Shown here piece by piece: positions 35,698-43,489 of a stretch of 64,000 bases of DNA (position 1 is the stretch's first letter; each line of letters starts with the position of its first letter). A program made the position numbers and the translations under genes. The notes beneath the pieces were generated by a model, which was not told the origin of the DNA, did no database searches, and saw only the letters and a list, made by a program, of their open reading frames with translations. This stretch comes from Sphingomonas sp. GC_Shp_5 (GTDB taxonomy: Bacteria; Pseudomonadota; Alphaproteobacteria; Sphingomonadales; Sphingomonadaceae): contig NZ_JALNUP010000001.1 in the NCBI RefSeq assembly GCF_026540855.1, positions 372,001 through 436,000 on the forward strand, given 5' to 3'.

Positions 35698-36449
35698 TCC
35701 TCGCCGACGAGGAGCTCGACCGCTACGCCCGTCACATCATCCTCAAGGAGATCGGGGGCGATGGCCAGCGTCGCCTAAAAGCGGCGACGGCACTGATTAT
35801 CGGGGCGGGCGGGATCGGCTCGCCTGCCATCCAATATCTGGCGGCGGCGGGCATCGGCCGGCTGGTTATCGTCGACGACGATCGGGTGGAAGCCTCCAAC
35901 CTCCAGCGCCAGACGATCTTCTCCGCCGCCTCCATCGGCGCGCGCAAGGCCGAAGCAGCGGCCGAAGCGGCGCTCCGGCTCAACCCGCTGATCGAGGCCG
36001 TGCCCGATGTCGTCCGGCTCGACGGCGACAATGCAGAATCAATGGTTGCCGATGCCGATGTCGTGATCGATGGTTCCGACAATTTCGACACCCGGCTCAC
36101 CGTCGCCGACACCGCTCACGCCGCCCGTGTGCCGCTGGTTTCGGCAGCGGTCGGCCAGTTCGATGGCCAGCTGGCGACGTTCCGCGGCTGGGAAGCGGGC
36201 AAGCCATGCTACCGCTGCTTTGTCGGCGGCGATCCCGCACAGGCCGGCGCGACCTGTGCCGACGACGGCGTGCTCGGTCCGGTGACGGGGGTGATGGGCA
36301 GCCTGGCCGCGCTCGAGGCGATCCGCGCGATCGTGCCGTTCGGTGAAGACACGGCGGGCAAGCTGCTGCTCGTCGACGCCCTGTCGTGGCGATTCCGCAC
36401 GCTGAACCTGCCAAAGGATCCCGGCTGCCGGACGTGTGGGCAGCAGTAG
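35694..36449 (+). CDS. ThiF/MoeB/HesA family adenylyltransferase
   Basis: E1-like enzyme of 251 residues that adenylates the C-terminal Gly-Gly of a small sulfur carrier (MoaD or ThiS type). It opens with ELDRYARHIILKEIGGDGQ. The nucleotide loop is IIGAGGIGSPAIQYLAAAGI, with the activating Arg in ASNLQRQTIFS and DGSDNFDTRLTVAD. Zinc ligands are CYRCF and CRTCG. There is no C-terminal rhodanese domain, so it is MoeB-like rather than MOCS3-like. The GTG start overlaps the previous stop. The partner is not in this window. Confidence 0.92.
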   Translation: MILADEELDRYARHIILKEIGGDGQRRLKAATALIIGAGGIGSPAIQYLAAAGIGRLVIVDDDRVEASNLQRQTIFSAASIGARKAEAAAEAALRLNPLIEAVPDVVRLDGDNAESMVADADVVIDGSDNFDTRLTVADTAHAARVPLVSAAVGQFDGQLATFRGWEAGKPCYRCFVGGDPAQAGATCADDGVLGPVTGVMGSLAALEAIRAIVPFGEDTAGKLLLVDALSWRFRTLNLPKDPGCRTCGQQ

Positions 36450-36469
36450 GTACCTGACCGACGGTCGGG

Positions 36470-37471
36470 CTACTGCCCGATCCGCTGCCGGTACCAGTCG
36501 ACGAACTGCGGCACCCCCACCTCGATCGGCGTGGTCGGTGCAAATCCGAGGTCGCGCTGTGTGGCAGTAATGTCGGCATAGGTGGCCATCACGTCACCGG
36601 GCTGCATCGGCTGGTGATCGCGCACTGCCTTGCGCCCGCACGCCTCCTCGATCACGTCGATCAGCCGGCCAAGCTCCTCCGACCGGTGGTTGCCGATATT
36701 GTAGAGCGCGTGCGGCTTGATGCTGCCACCGGGCTTGGCCACGCCGTCGTCCGCCGGCGGGCGGTCCAGCGCGGCGACCACGCCGGCGACTATATCGTCG
36801 ATATAGGTGAAATCGCGCTGCATGCGGCCATGATTGAACACCTTGATCGGCCGCCCGGCGAGGATCGCGTCGGTGAACAGCCACACCGCCATGTCCGGCC
36901 GCCCCCATGGTCCGTAGACCGTAAAGAAGCGGAGGCCGGTCTGCGGCAGCCGATAAAGATGGGCATAGCTTTCGCTCATCAGCTCGTCCGCCTTCTTGGT
37001 CGCGGCGTAGAGCGAGACGGGATGATTCACCCGGTCGTCGACGCTGAACGGCAGCGTCTCGTTGCCGCCATAGACCGACGAGGATGACGCATAGACGAGA
37101 TGGCCACAGCCGCGTTGGCGGGCGACCTCTAGCATGTTGAGGTGGCCGGCGAGATTGGCCCGGGCATAGGCGCGAGGGTTCTCGATCGAGTAACGCACCC
37201 CGGGCTGCGCGCCGAGGTGGACGATGCGATCGAATGCGCGACCGGCCAGCGCCTCGTCGAGCCAGCGATCGTCGGCGAAATCGCCGTCGAGTACCGTCAC
37301 CCGGCCGCCGCTGCGAGCGACGAGATCGGCCACCCGATCGAGCTTGAGCTGCGGGTCGTAATAGTCGTTGAAATTGTCGACCCCGATCACCGTGTCGCCG
37401 CGCGCGGTGAGGCGTGCGGCGACGTGATAGCCGATGAACCCGGCGACCCCGGTGACGAGGACGCTGCTCAC
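36470..37471 (-). CDS. NAD-dependent nucleotide-sugar epimerase, UDP-glucuronate 4-epimerase-like
   Basis: Short-chain dehydrogenase-type epimerase of 333 residues. NAD loop: VLVTGVAGFIGYHVA. Catalytic residues: ASSSSVYGG and SLYAATKKADELM (YxxxK). DNFNDYYDPQLKLDRV and the QRDFTYIDDIVAG stretch match UDP-glucuronate 4-epimerases, which supply UDP-galacturonate. The GTG start at 37471 overlaps the galU stop, so the two genes are translationally coupled and probably feed one surface polysaccharide. The substrate is inferred. Confidence 0.88.
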   Translation of the reverse strand: MSSVLVTGVAGFIGYHVAARLTARGDTVIGVDNFNDYYDPQLKLDRVADLVARSGGRVTVLDGDFADDRWLDEALAGRAFDRIVHLGAQPGVRYSIENPRAYARANLAGHLNMLEVARQRGCGHLVYASSSSVYGGNETLPFSVDDRVNHPVSLYAATKKADELMSESYAHLYRLPQTGLRFFTVYGPWGRPDMAVWLFTDAILAGRPIKVFNHGRMQRDFTYIDDIVAGVVAALDRPPADDGVAKPGGSIKPHALYNIGNHRSEELGRLIDVIEEACGRKAVRDHQPMQPGDVMATYADITATQRDLGFAPTTPIEVGVPQFVDWYRQRIGQ

Positions 37472-38337
37472 CCGAGCAGCTGCTCCGCGAAGCTGCGCAC
37501 CGCCGGGCCGATGTCGGCCCGCTGCAGCGCCAGCGCCAGATTGGCCTGGATGTAGCCCGCCTTGTCGCCGCAATCGAAGCGATGGCCATCGAAGGTGAAG
37601 CCGTGGAACGGCTGCTGGCCGATCAGCTGCGCCATCGCGTCGGTCAGCTGGATCTCGCCGCCGGCACCCTTTTCCTGGTTCTCCAGGATGCGCATCACCT
37701 CGGGCTGCAGAATGTAGCGGCCCGGGATCATCAGGTTGGACGGCGCACTGCCCTTGCCGGGCTTCTCGACCAGCGCCTTGACCTCGGTAAGCCGGCCGTC
37801 GATCGCGCCGGGCGAGATGATGCCATATTTGTCGGTCTCGCTGTCGGGCACCTCGAGCGCGCCAATGACGTTGCCGCCGACCTTGTCATAGGCCTCGACC
37901 ATCTGCTTCATGAAGCCTGGCGAACCGGCCATCAGTTCGTCGGGCAGCAGCACCGCGAACGGCTCGTCGCCGACGATCTCGCGCGCGCACCACACGGCAT
38001 GACCAAGGCCGAGCGGCTCCTGCTGGCGGACATAGACCGGCGAGCCCGGCTTCTGGCGGATGCCATCGAGCACGGCGAGCGACTTGCCGCGCCGGCGCAT
38101 CGTGTCCTCGAGCTCGTAGGAAATGTCGAAATGATCCTCGAGCGCGGTCTTGTTGCGACCGGTAACGAAGATGATCTGCTCGATGCCTGCTTCCAGCGCC
38201 TCTTCGACCGCATATTGGATCAGCGGCTTGTCGACGACGGTGAGCATCTCCTTGGGCATCGACTTGGTCGCCGGGAGGAACCGGGTACCGAGCCCCGCGA
38301 CGGGGAAGACGGCCTTGCGTACGCGCTTGATGGTCAT
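37468..38337 (-). CDS. galU: UTP-glucose-1-phosphate uridylyltransferase
   Basis: Nucleotidyltransferase of 289 residues making UDP-glucose. It has the signature AVFPVAGLGTRFLPATKSMP, KEMLTVVDKPLIQYAVEEA, LGLGHAVWCARE and LVEKPGKGSAPSNL. It is the first gene of a two-gene operon with the epimerase and diverges from wecB. The 114-bp spacer contains a perfect 8-bp inverted repeat. Confidence 0.97.
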   Translation of the reverse strand: MTIKRVRKAVFPVAGLGTRFLPATKSMPKEMLTVVDKPLIQYAVEEALEAGIEQIIFVTGRNKTALEDHFDISYELEDTMRRRGKSLAVLDGIRQKPGSPVYVRQQEPLGLGHAVWCAREIVGDEPFAVLLPDELMAGSPGFMKQMVEAYDKVGGNVIGALEVPDSETDKYGIISPGAIDGRLTEVKALVEKPGKGSAPSNLMIPGRYILQPEVMRILENQEKGAGGEIQLTDAMAQLIGQQPFHGFTFDGHRFDCGDKAGYIQANLALALQRADIGPAVRSFAEQLLG

Positions 38338-38404
38338 TGCGATCCCTTGTTACCCCGGAGTTTTCGAGGGGGCGTCTAATCTGCTGGCGATGTGTCGGCA
38401 ACGG

Positions 38405-38431
38405 CATGCCGCACAATTGCTTAGCGGCATG
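38405..38431. promoter_or_regulatory. Inverted repeat in galU-wecB divergent promoter region
   Basis: CATGCCGC and GCGGCATG form perfect 8-bp arms around an 11-nt AT-richer centre. The repeat lies 67 nt from the galU start and 20 nt from the wecB start. The position suits an operator for a dimeric regulator controlling both precursor operons; as RNA it could also be a leader hairpin of wecB. No regulator gene lies beside it. Confidence 0.5.
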
Positions 38432-38451
38432 TTAAGAGCTTCTATCTAGCG

Positions 38452-39606
38452 ATGCAGCGCATGCCAGCAGCCTCTTCCGCCGCCTCTCCCAAGATCCTGG
38501 TCATTTTCGGCACCCGACCCGAAGCGATCAAGCTATTCCCGGTCATCCGTGCCCTGGCGGCGACCGATGGCCTACGCGTGGTCACCTGCGTCACCGCGCA
38601 GCATCGCGGGCTGCTCGATCAGGTGCTCAGCATCGCGGATTTGCGACCCGACATCGATCTCGACCTGATGGAGCCCGGACAAACGCTCGACCGGCTCACC
38701 GCGCGGCTGCTCACCGGGCTCGGCGAGGTGATGGATGTTGAATTGCCCGATCGCGTGATCGTCCAGGGCGATACCGCGACCGCGATGGCCGGTGCGCTCG
38801 CCGCTTACTACCGCAAGATCCCGGTCGCACATGTCGAGGCGGGGCTGCGCTCGGGCAACATCTACCATCCCTGGCCAGAGGAGGTGAACCGCCGCATCGT
38901 TGCGCCGATCGCCGACCTTCATTTCGCGCCGACCAACACCGCGGCAGCCGCGCTGGCGCGCGAGAATGTCACCACCGGCGTTCATGTCACCGGAAACACC
39001 GTGATCGACGCGCTGCACTGGACGCGCGAGCGGATCGCCGCCGATCCGTCGATGGCGGACGGGCTCGATGCCATCGAACGGCGCTTCGCCGGCAAACGCG
39101 TCGTGCTGGTCACCACCCATCGGCGCGAAAATTTCGGAGACGGCATGGCCGCGATTGCACGGGCGATCGCGCGCATCGCCGATCGCGAGGATGTCGCCGT
39201 ACTGTTCCCGATGCACCCCAATCCCAACGTCGGCGCGGTGATGGATGCGATCCTTGGCGAGCGCGCCAATGTCGCCCGGATCGAGCCGCTGGATTATCCC
39301 CACTTCATCCGCGCACTGGCGCTGTGCGATCTGGCGCTGACCGATTCGGGCGGCGTCCAGGAGGAAGCGCCCGCGCTCGGCAAGCCGGTGCTGGTGATGC
39401 GCGACACCACCGAGCGCCCCGAAGGCGTGGCGGCGGGGACCGCGCGGTTGATCGGCACCGACGAGGACCGCATCGTTTCCGAAGTCTTCACGCTTCTCGA
39501 CGACAAGGCCGCCTATTCCGCGATGGCGCGCGCCCACAATCCTTTCGGCGACGGCAACGCAAGCAACCGGATCGCAAGGATCGTCGCCGATGGTTTCGGA
39601 CTCTGA
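38452..39606 (+). CDS. wecB: UDP-N-acetylglucosamine 2-epimerase (non-hydrolysing)
   Basis: Enzyme of 384 residues converting UDP-GlcNAc to UDP-ManNAc. It has VIFGTRPEAIKLFPVIRAL, VQGDTATAMAGALAAYYRKI, HVEAGLRSGN, PEEVNRRIVAPIADLHF, TTHRRENFG and TDSGGVQEEAPALGKPVLV. All conserved acidic and His residues of the family appear to be present. wecC starts 17 nt before its stop. Product use is for a ManNAc- or ManNAcA-containing surface glycan. Confidence 0.96.
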   Translation: MQRMPAASSAASPKILVIFGTRPEAIKLFPVIRALAATDGLRVVTCVTAQHRGLLDQVLSIADLRPDIDLDLMEPGQTLDRLTARLLTGLGEVMDVELPDRVIVQGDTATAMAGALAAYYRKIPVAHVEAGLRSGNIYHPWPEEVNRRIVAPIADLHFAPTNTAAAALARENVTTGVHVTGNTVIDALHWTRERIAADPSMADGLDAIERRFAGKRVVLVTTHRRENFGDGMAAIARAIARIADREDVAVLFPMHPNPNVGAVMDAILGERANVARIEPLDYPHFIRALALCDLALTDSGGVQEEAPALGKPVLVMRDTTERPEGVAAGTARLIGTDEDRIVSEVFTLLDDKAAYSAMARAHNPFGDGNASNRIARIVADGFGL

Positions 39607-40888
39607 ACTCAAGGTCGTCGTACTCGGCCTGGGCTATATCGGCCTGCCGACCGCGGCGGTGATCGCCCGGACCGGGGCGAGCGTGCTCGGCATTGATGTG
39701 ACACCCTCCGTGGTCGAGACGGTCAACTCAGGCCGCGTCCATATCGAGGAGGTCGATCTCGATGGGCTGGTATCCGGCGTCGTCGCGCGCGGTTCGCTGC
39801 GCGCGTCCACCCAGATCGAACCGGCCGATGTGTTCGTCATCGCCGTGCCGACGCCGTTCGCCGAGGATCACGCGCCCAACATCGGCTATGTACTGCAGGC
39901 GGCGACGAGCATCGCCACGGCGCTCAAGACCGGCGACACCATCATCCTCGAATCGACCTCGCCGGTCGGCACCACCGAGGAGGTCCGCGACCTGATCGCA
40001 CAGCTCCGCCCCGATCTGCGCGTGCCCGGGCGCACCGGCGATCAGGCCGATGTTGCCATCGCCTATTGCCCGGAGCGGGTGCTGCCCGGCCGCATCCTCG
40101 TCGAACTGATCGACAACGATCGGGTGATCGGCGGCATCACGCCGCGGTGCGCGCGCAAGGCATTGGGCTTCTATCGCCGCTTCGTCCGCGGCGCCTGCGT
40201 CACCACCACCGCACGCGCCGCCGAGATGACCAAGCTGACCGAAAATGCGTTCCGCGACGTCAACATCGCCTTCGCCAACGAATTGAGCCTGGTCGCCGAC
40301 ACGATGGGCGTCGATGTGTGGGAGGTGATCCGGCTCGCCAATCGCCACCCGCGGGTCAACATCCTCCAGCCTGGCCCGGGCGTCGGAGGGCATTGCATCG
40401 CCGTCGATCCCTGGTTCCTGGTACACGCCGCCCCGGACAGCACGCCGCTGATCCGCACCGCTCGCCTGGTCAACGACGGCAAGACCGATCATGTCATCGC
40501 TCAGGCTGCGGCGTTGATCGAGGCGCAACCTGGGGCGCCGGTCGCCTGCCTCGGGCTCGCGTTCAAGGCCAATATCGATGATTTCCGCGAAAGCCCGGCG
40601 CTCAAGGTTGCGGTCGCGCTTGCCGACATGTTCGGCGAGCGGGTGCGGATCGTCGAACCTTATGCGGCGACGCTGCCGGATGCGTTCATCGGCACCGGTG
40701 CAACGCTGACCGATGTCGACAGCGCTATCGAGACGTGCCCCGTGATGATCGTGCTCGTCGACCATGACGTGTTCCGCTCGATCCCGCTCGAGGAGCGGCT
40801 CGACAAGGCCGTGCTCGACACCCGCGGAATATGGCCGGATCAGCCGCGTGCGGCCAAGCCGGCACCGGCGTTGCGACTCGCCAGCTGA
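39590..40888 (+). CDS. wecC: UDP-N-acetyl-D-mannosamine dehydrogenase
   Basis: NAD-dependent dehydrogenase of 432 residues that oxidises UDP-ManNAc to UDP-ManNAcA. It closely follows E. coli WecC in remembered sequence: GLGYIGLPTAAVIARTGASV, VPTPFAEDH, ESTSPVGTTEEV, AYCPERVLPG, TKLTENAFRDVNIAFANEL and LQPGPGVGGHCIAVDPWF, which contains the catalytic Cys. It overlaps wecB by 17 nt. A GC-rich hairpin without a T-run (40903-40919, CCGCCCGT-C-ACGGGCGG) follows and may mark the end of the unit. Confidence 0.96.
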   Translation: MVSDSELKVVVLGLGYIGLPTAAVIARTGASVLGIDVTPSVVETVNSGRVHIEEVDLDGLVSGVVARGSLRASTQIEPADVFVIAVPTPFAEDHAPNIGYVLQAATSIATALKTGDTIILESTSPVGTTEEVRDLIAQLRPDLRVPGRTGDQADVAIAYCPERVLPGRILVELIDNDRVIGGITPRCARKALGFYRRFVRGACVTTTARAAEMTKLTENAFRDVNIAFANELSLVADTMGVDVWEVIRLANRHPRVNILQPGPGVGGHCIAVDPWFLVHAAPDSTPLIRTARLVNDGKTDHVIAQAAALIEAQPGAPVACLGLAFKANIDDFRESPALKVAVALADMFGERVRIVEPYAATLPDAFIGTGATLTDVDSAIETCPVMIVLVDHDVFRSIPLEERLDKAVLDTRGIWPDQPRAAKPAPALRLAS

Positions 40889-40954
40889 GCCGGACACCCT
40901 TGCCGCCCGTCACGGGCGGGGGTATCGAGTCCTTTCCTCAATCTGACTGGTGTA

Positions 40955-41752
40955 ATGCTTAGGAAGCTGCTCAATCCGCGGCGAGCGGCGGAGGTTTCGC
41001 TGACATCGGTGCCGCCCGGCGAACGGGTCTATGCGATCGGCGACATCCACGGCTGCGCCGACCTGCTCGACGACCTGTTGGTGAAGATCGACGCCGATGA
41101 CGCCGCGCGCTCGCCGGCACGGACCACGCTGGTGTTCCTCGGCGACCTGATCGATCGTGGCCCGGCGTCCGCCGCGGTGGTGGAGCGACTGCGCCAGCTT
41201 CACCTGCGTCGGCCGGATACCCGCTTCCTGCTGGGCAATCACGAGGAGATTTTCCTCGGCGCGGTCGACGGCGAACCCAAGGCGCTGCGGCTGTTCTGCC
41301 GCATCGGCGGACGCGAGACGATCATGAGCTATGGCCTCGAGGCAAGCGCCTATGACGCGATGGACTATGAAGAACTAGCCAAGACGCTGGTGCATCTCGT
41401 TCCCGACAACCACCGCGCCTTCATTGCCGCCTTCGAGAACATGATCGAGATCGGCGACTATCTGTTCGTCCATGCCGGTATCCGTCCGGGCGTTGCGCTG
41501 GACGAACAGCGCGACTCCGATCTGCGCTGGATCCGCGATCCGTTTCTCGAACATCGCAAGCCGCTCGGCAAGATGATCGTCCATGGTCATACCATCGCCG
41601 AACAGTTGGATGTCCAGCCGCATCGGATCGGCGTCGACACTGGTGCTTATGCGACCGGTCGTCTGACCGCCCTCGCCTTGGAGGGAACCGAACGCTGGTC
41701 GGTGCAGACGAGCGGGGATGCTGCCGCGACGAAATCGGAAGCGTCGGCTTGA
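40955..41752 (+). CDS. PPP-family serine/threonine protein phosphatase
   Basis: Metallophosphoesterase of 265 residues with the three PPP signatures: GDIHGCADL, GDLIDRGPAS and GNHEEIFL, plus later metal ligands HAGIRPG and VHGHTIAE. No signal peptide is seen, so it should be cytoplasmic. Bacterial relatives dephosphorylate proteins or act as symmetrical diadenosine tetraphosphatases. It lies 66 bp after wecC on the same strand and could regulate polysaccharide synthesis, but nothing in the sequence proves that. Confidence 0.92.
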   Translation: MLRKLLNPRRAAEVSLTSVPPGERVYAIGDIHGCADLLDDLLVKIDADDAARSPARTTLVFLGDLIDRGPASAAVVERLRQLHLRRPDTRFLLGNHEEIFLGAVDGEPKALRLFCRIGGRETIMSYGLEASAYDAMDYEELAKTLVHLVPDNHRAFIAAFENMIEIGDYLFVHAGIRPGVALDEQRDSDLRWIRDPFLEHRKPLGKMIVHGHTIAEQLDVQPHRIGVDTGAYATGRLTALALEGTERWSVQTSGDAAATKSEASA

Positions 41753-41915
41753 TTTGCCTTCCCTGTTTTCGGTCGGCTGGTTAGATGGCGACGACGGCTG
41801 CATGTTGCACCGTCGCAACAGTGCCTGACATGATCTGCGCACATCTCGTCATCTACTTGTTCTGTTAACGTTTATGTGGCAGGCGTTTGGCTGACGAGCA
41901 CAAAGGGAGTTCAAC

Positions 41916-42161
41916 ATGCGTCTTGGGAAGTATCTCATGGCAGCAGCAGTCGCCACCATGGCGGTTGCTCCGGCCGTAGCAGCTCCGGCCAACCCGGCCG
42001 CCAGCCTGTCGGTGTCGAAGTCGGTTCGTACCGGTTCGACCTCGGCCAAGAAGAACGAGCTCGCCGGTGGCGGCATCCTGATCGCGGTTCTCGCGGCAGC
42101 AGCCGTTGTCGCCGGTATCGTTGTCGTTGCCGACAGCGATGACGACGCGGACAGCAACTAA
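41916..42161 (+). CDS. Small exported membrane protein with acidic tail, unknown function
   Basis: Protein of 81 residues. A signal peptide (YLMAAAVATMAVAPAVAAPA) is followed by a short basic, Ser-rich stretch (SVSKSVRTGSTSAKKNELAG), a single hydrophobic segment (GILIAVLAAAAVVAGIVVVA) and the tail DSDDDADSN. After cleavage the protein would span the inner membrane once. A strong ribosome site (AAGGGAG) and a strong terminator suggest high, independent expression. I recognise no family. It follows the surface-polysaccharide precursor genes and the phosphatase. Confidence 0.85.
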   Translation: MRLGKYLMAAAVATMAVAPAVAAPANPAASLSVSKSVRTGSTSAKKNELAGGGILIAVLAAAAVVAGIVVVADSDDDADSN

Positions 42162-42167
42162 GCTGTT

Positions 42168-42213
42168 CTAGCTTCGGCTAGGGAAATAGCGGCCTTCGGG
42201 CCGCTATTTTTTT
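42168..42213 (+). terminator. Tandem TTCG-loop hairpins ending in a T-run
   Basis: Two adjacent hairpins both have TTCG loops. The first is CTAGC-TTCG-GCTAG (42168-42181). The second has an 11-bp perfect stem (AAATAGCGGCC / GGCCGCTATTT, 42184-42209) running into seven T residues. The second is a textbook rho-independent terminator for the small membrane protein gene. Confidence 0.93.
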
Positions 42214-42250
42214 GCCCGACGAAGATCGGGCAGGTGGACGGGAGATACGA

Positions 42251-42284
42251 CAACGGCCGCACGCCCTGGGGCATGCGGCCGTTG
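42251..42284. terminator. Long GC-rich inverted repeat between convergent genes
   Basis: CAACGGCCGCA and TGCGGCCGTTG form a perfect 11-bp stem around a 12-nt loop. It has no T-run on either side. It lies 45 nt past the stop of the FKBP gene (minus strand) and after the terminator of the plus-strand gene, so it probably protects or ends the FKBP transcript. Confidence 0.5.
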
Positions 42285-42328
42285 CGCTCGGTGCGGCGGC
42301 GAGCATGACGCCCGCCGCCGGACTTCGA

Positions 42329-42952
42329 TCAGTTTTGCGGCGCGGGGGCCGGCGCACCACCGGGCATCGGCTGGCCGGGCATCGGCTGACCGGGCATCGC
42401 CTGGCCGCCGGGCATGCCTTGGGCGCCGCCCATCATCTGCTGCTGCTGTGCCTGCATCTGGCGCACGACGCTCTCGGGCAGGAAGTCGAGCAGGTCGATA
42501 TCGAACACCAGCGTCGAATTGGCCGGGATCGGGCCCGACGCCTTGTCGCCATAGCCGAGGCTCGGCTTGATCCAGACGCGGTACTTGGCGCCCTTCGGCA
42601 TCAGCTTGAGCGCCTCGGAGAAGCCGGGGACGACCGCCGCGACCGGCATCGGGGTGGGCTGCTGCGACTTGTCGAAGGTGGTGCCGTTGAGGAGCTTGCC
42701 CTCATAGTTGATCAGCGCGACGTCGGCGTCGGTCGGCTTGGGCGCACCGGGCTTGCCGGGCTCGAGCACCTTATACTGAAGGCCCGAGGGGGTGGTGAGC
42801 ACACCCTTGGCGCGGGCATTGCGGGCAAGGAAGTCGTCGCCCTGCTGGGCCAGCGCGAAGGCGGCGATGCAGGCGAGGACGATCCCTACCCAGAGGTAGA
42901 CGAGATAGCTGCGCTTGATGGGACGCAGGGGCACGGCAGTGACGGTGGACAT
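42329..42952 (-). CDS. FKBP-type peptidyl-prolyl isomerase, membrane-anchored
   Basis: Proline isomerase of 207 residues. One N-terminal membrane segment (YLVYLWVGIVLACIAAFALA) anchors it, probably with the enzyme in the periplasm. The FKBP domain (about residues 50-160) has TPSGLQYKVLEPGKPG, LLNGTTFDKS, VVPGFSEALKLMPKGAKYRV and PSLGYGD. The tail is low-complexity: a run of Gln and Met (QMQAQQQQMMGG), then repeats of MPGQP/MPGGQ. rpsU lies 114 bp upstream on the same strand. Confidence 0.93.
   Translation of the reverse strand: MSTVTAVPLRPIKRSYLVYLWVGIVLACIAAFALAQQGDDFLARNARAKGVLTTPSGLQYKVLEPGKPGAPKPTDADVALINYEGKLLNGTTFDKSQQPTPMPVAAVVPGFSEALKLMPKGAKYRVWIKPSLGYGDKASGPIPANSTLVFDIDLLDFLPESVVRQMQAQQQQMMGGAQGMPGGQAMPGQPMPGQPMPGGAPAPAPQN
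42361..42405 (-). repeat. 15-bp repeat, three units, coding MPGQP-type tail of FKBP
   Basis: Three consecutive 15-bp units of CGGGCATCGGCTGGC type on the plus strand, one with C for G and one with A for G. They encode the Met-Pro-Gly-Gln-Pro/Ala repeats of the tail. The frame is preserved whatever the copy number. Confidence 0.9.
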
Positions 42953-43066
42953 CGGGACACCTGGAGTTGTGGTGCCGGTCCGGCCGTCACCGGTGAAACT
43001 TCTCTAACCTCGCGCATACGCGCCGCGACTGGCGGCGTATACGACAGCTAAGCTTACCTACTTATC

Positions 43067-43273
43067 TCAGCGCGCGCCGTCGCGTTCGGCGCGCTTGCGC
43101 TCGAGCTTGCGGGAGCGGCGAACGGCAGCAGCGCGCTCGCGGGCACGCTTCTCCGACGGCTTCTCATAGTGCCGGCGCAGCTTCATCTCGCGATACACGC
43201 CCTCGCGCTGCAGCTTCTTCTTAAGCGCGCGAAGGGCCTGGTCGACATTGTTGTCGCGGACGACGATCTGCAT
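43067..43273 (-). CDS. rpsU: 30S ribosomal protein S21
   Basis: S21 of 68 residues, a small-subunit protein near the 16S rRNA 3' end that helps mRNA selection. It starts [20 protein letters not shown] and has the basic [20 protein letters not shown] tail typical of alphaproteobacteria. I chose the ATG at 43273; an in-frame ATG 18 nt upstream would add six residues foreign to the family. Confidence 0.96.
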   Translation of the reverse strand: MQIVVRDNNVDQALRALKKKLQREGVYREMKLRRHYEKPSEKRARERAAAVRRSRKLERKRAERDGAR

Positions 43274-43489
43274 AAAACCGATGAACTCCACTCAAATGGG
43301 TAACGCGGCCGCGCACCGAGGGTACGCGCCGTGTGAACGGGCCCCCTAGCAGCGAGGCAGGCAATTTGCAACCCGCAGCACCAACGCCCTGGCCGCAACA
43401 TGGCGGCAACAAAGCCCGTTTCGCAGACATAGCCGCGCAACGGCGCCCGCGCATCATCGTCCGGCTTTTACCCCGGGAGACGGATCAGC

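Noticed and set aside
40903-40919. GC-rich hairpin after wecC as a rho-independent terminator
   Set aside because: The stem is good but the loop is minimal and no T-run follows, so it was only mentioned with wecC.
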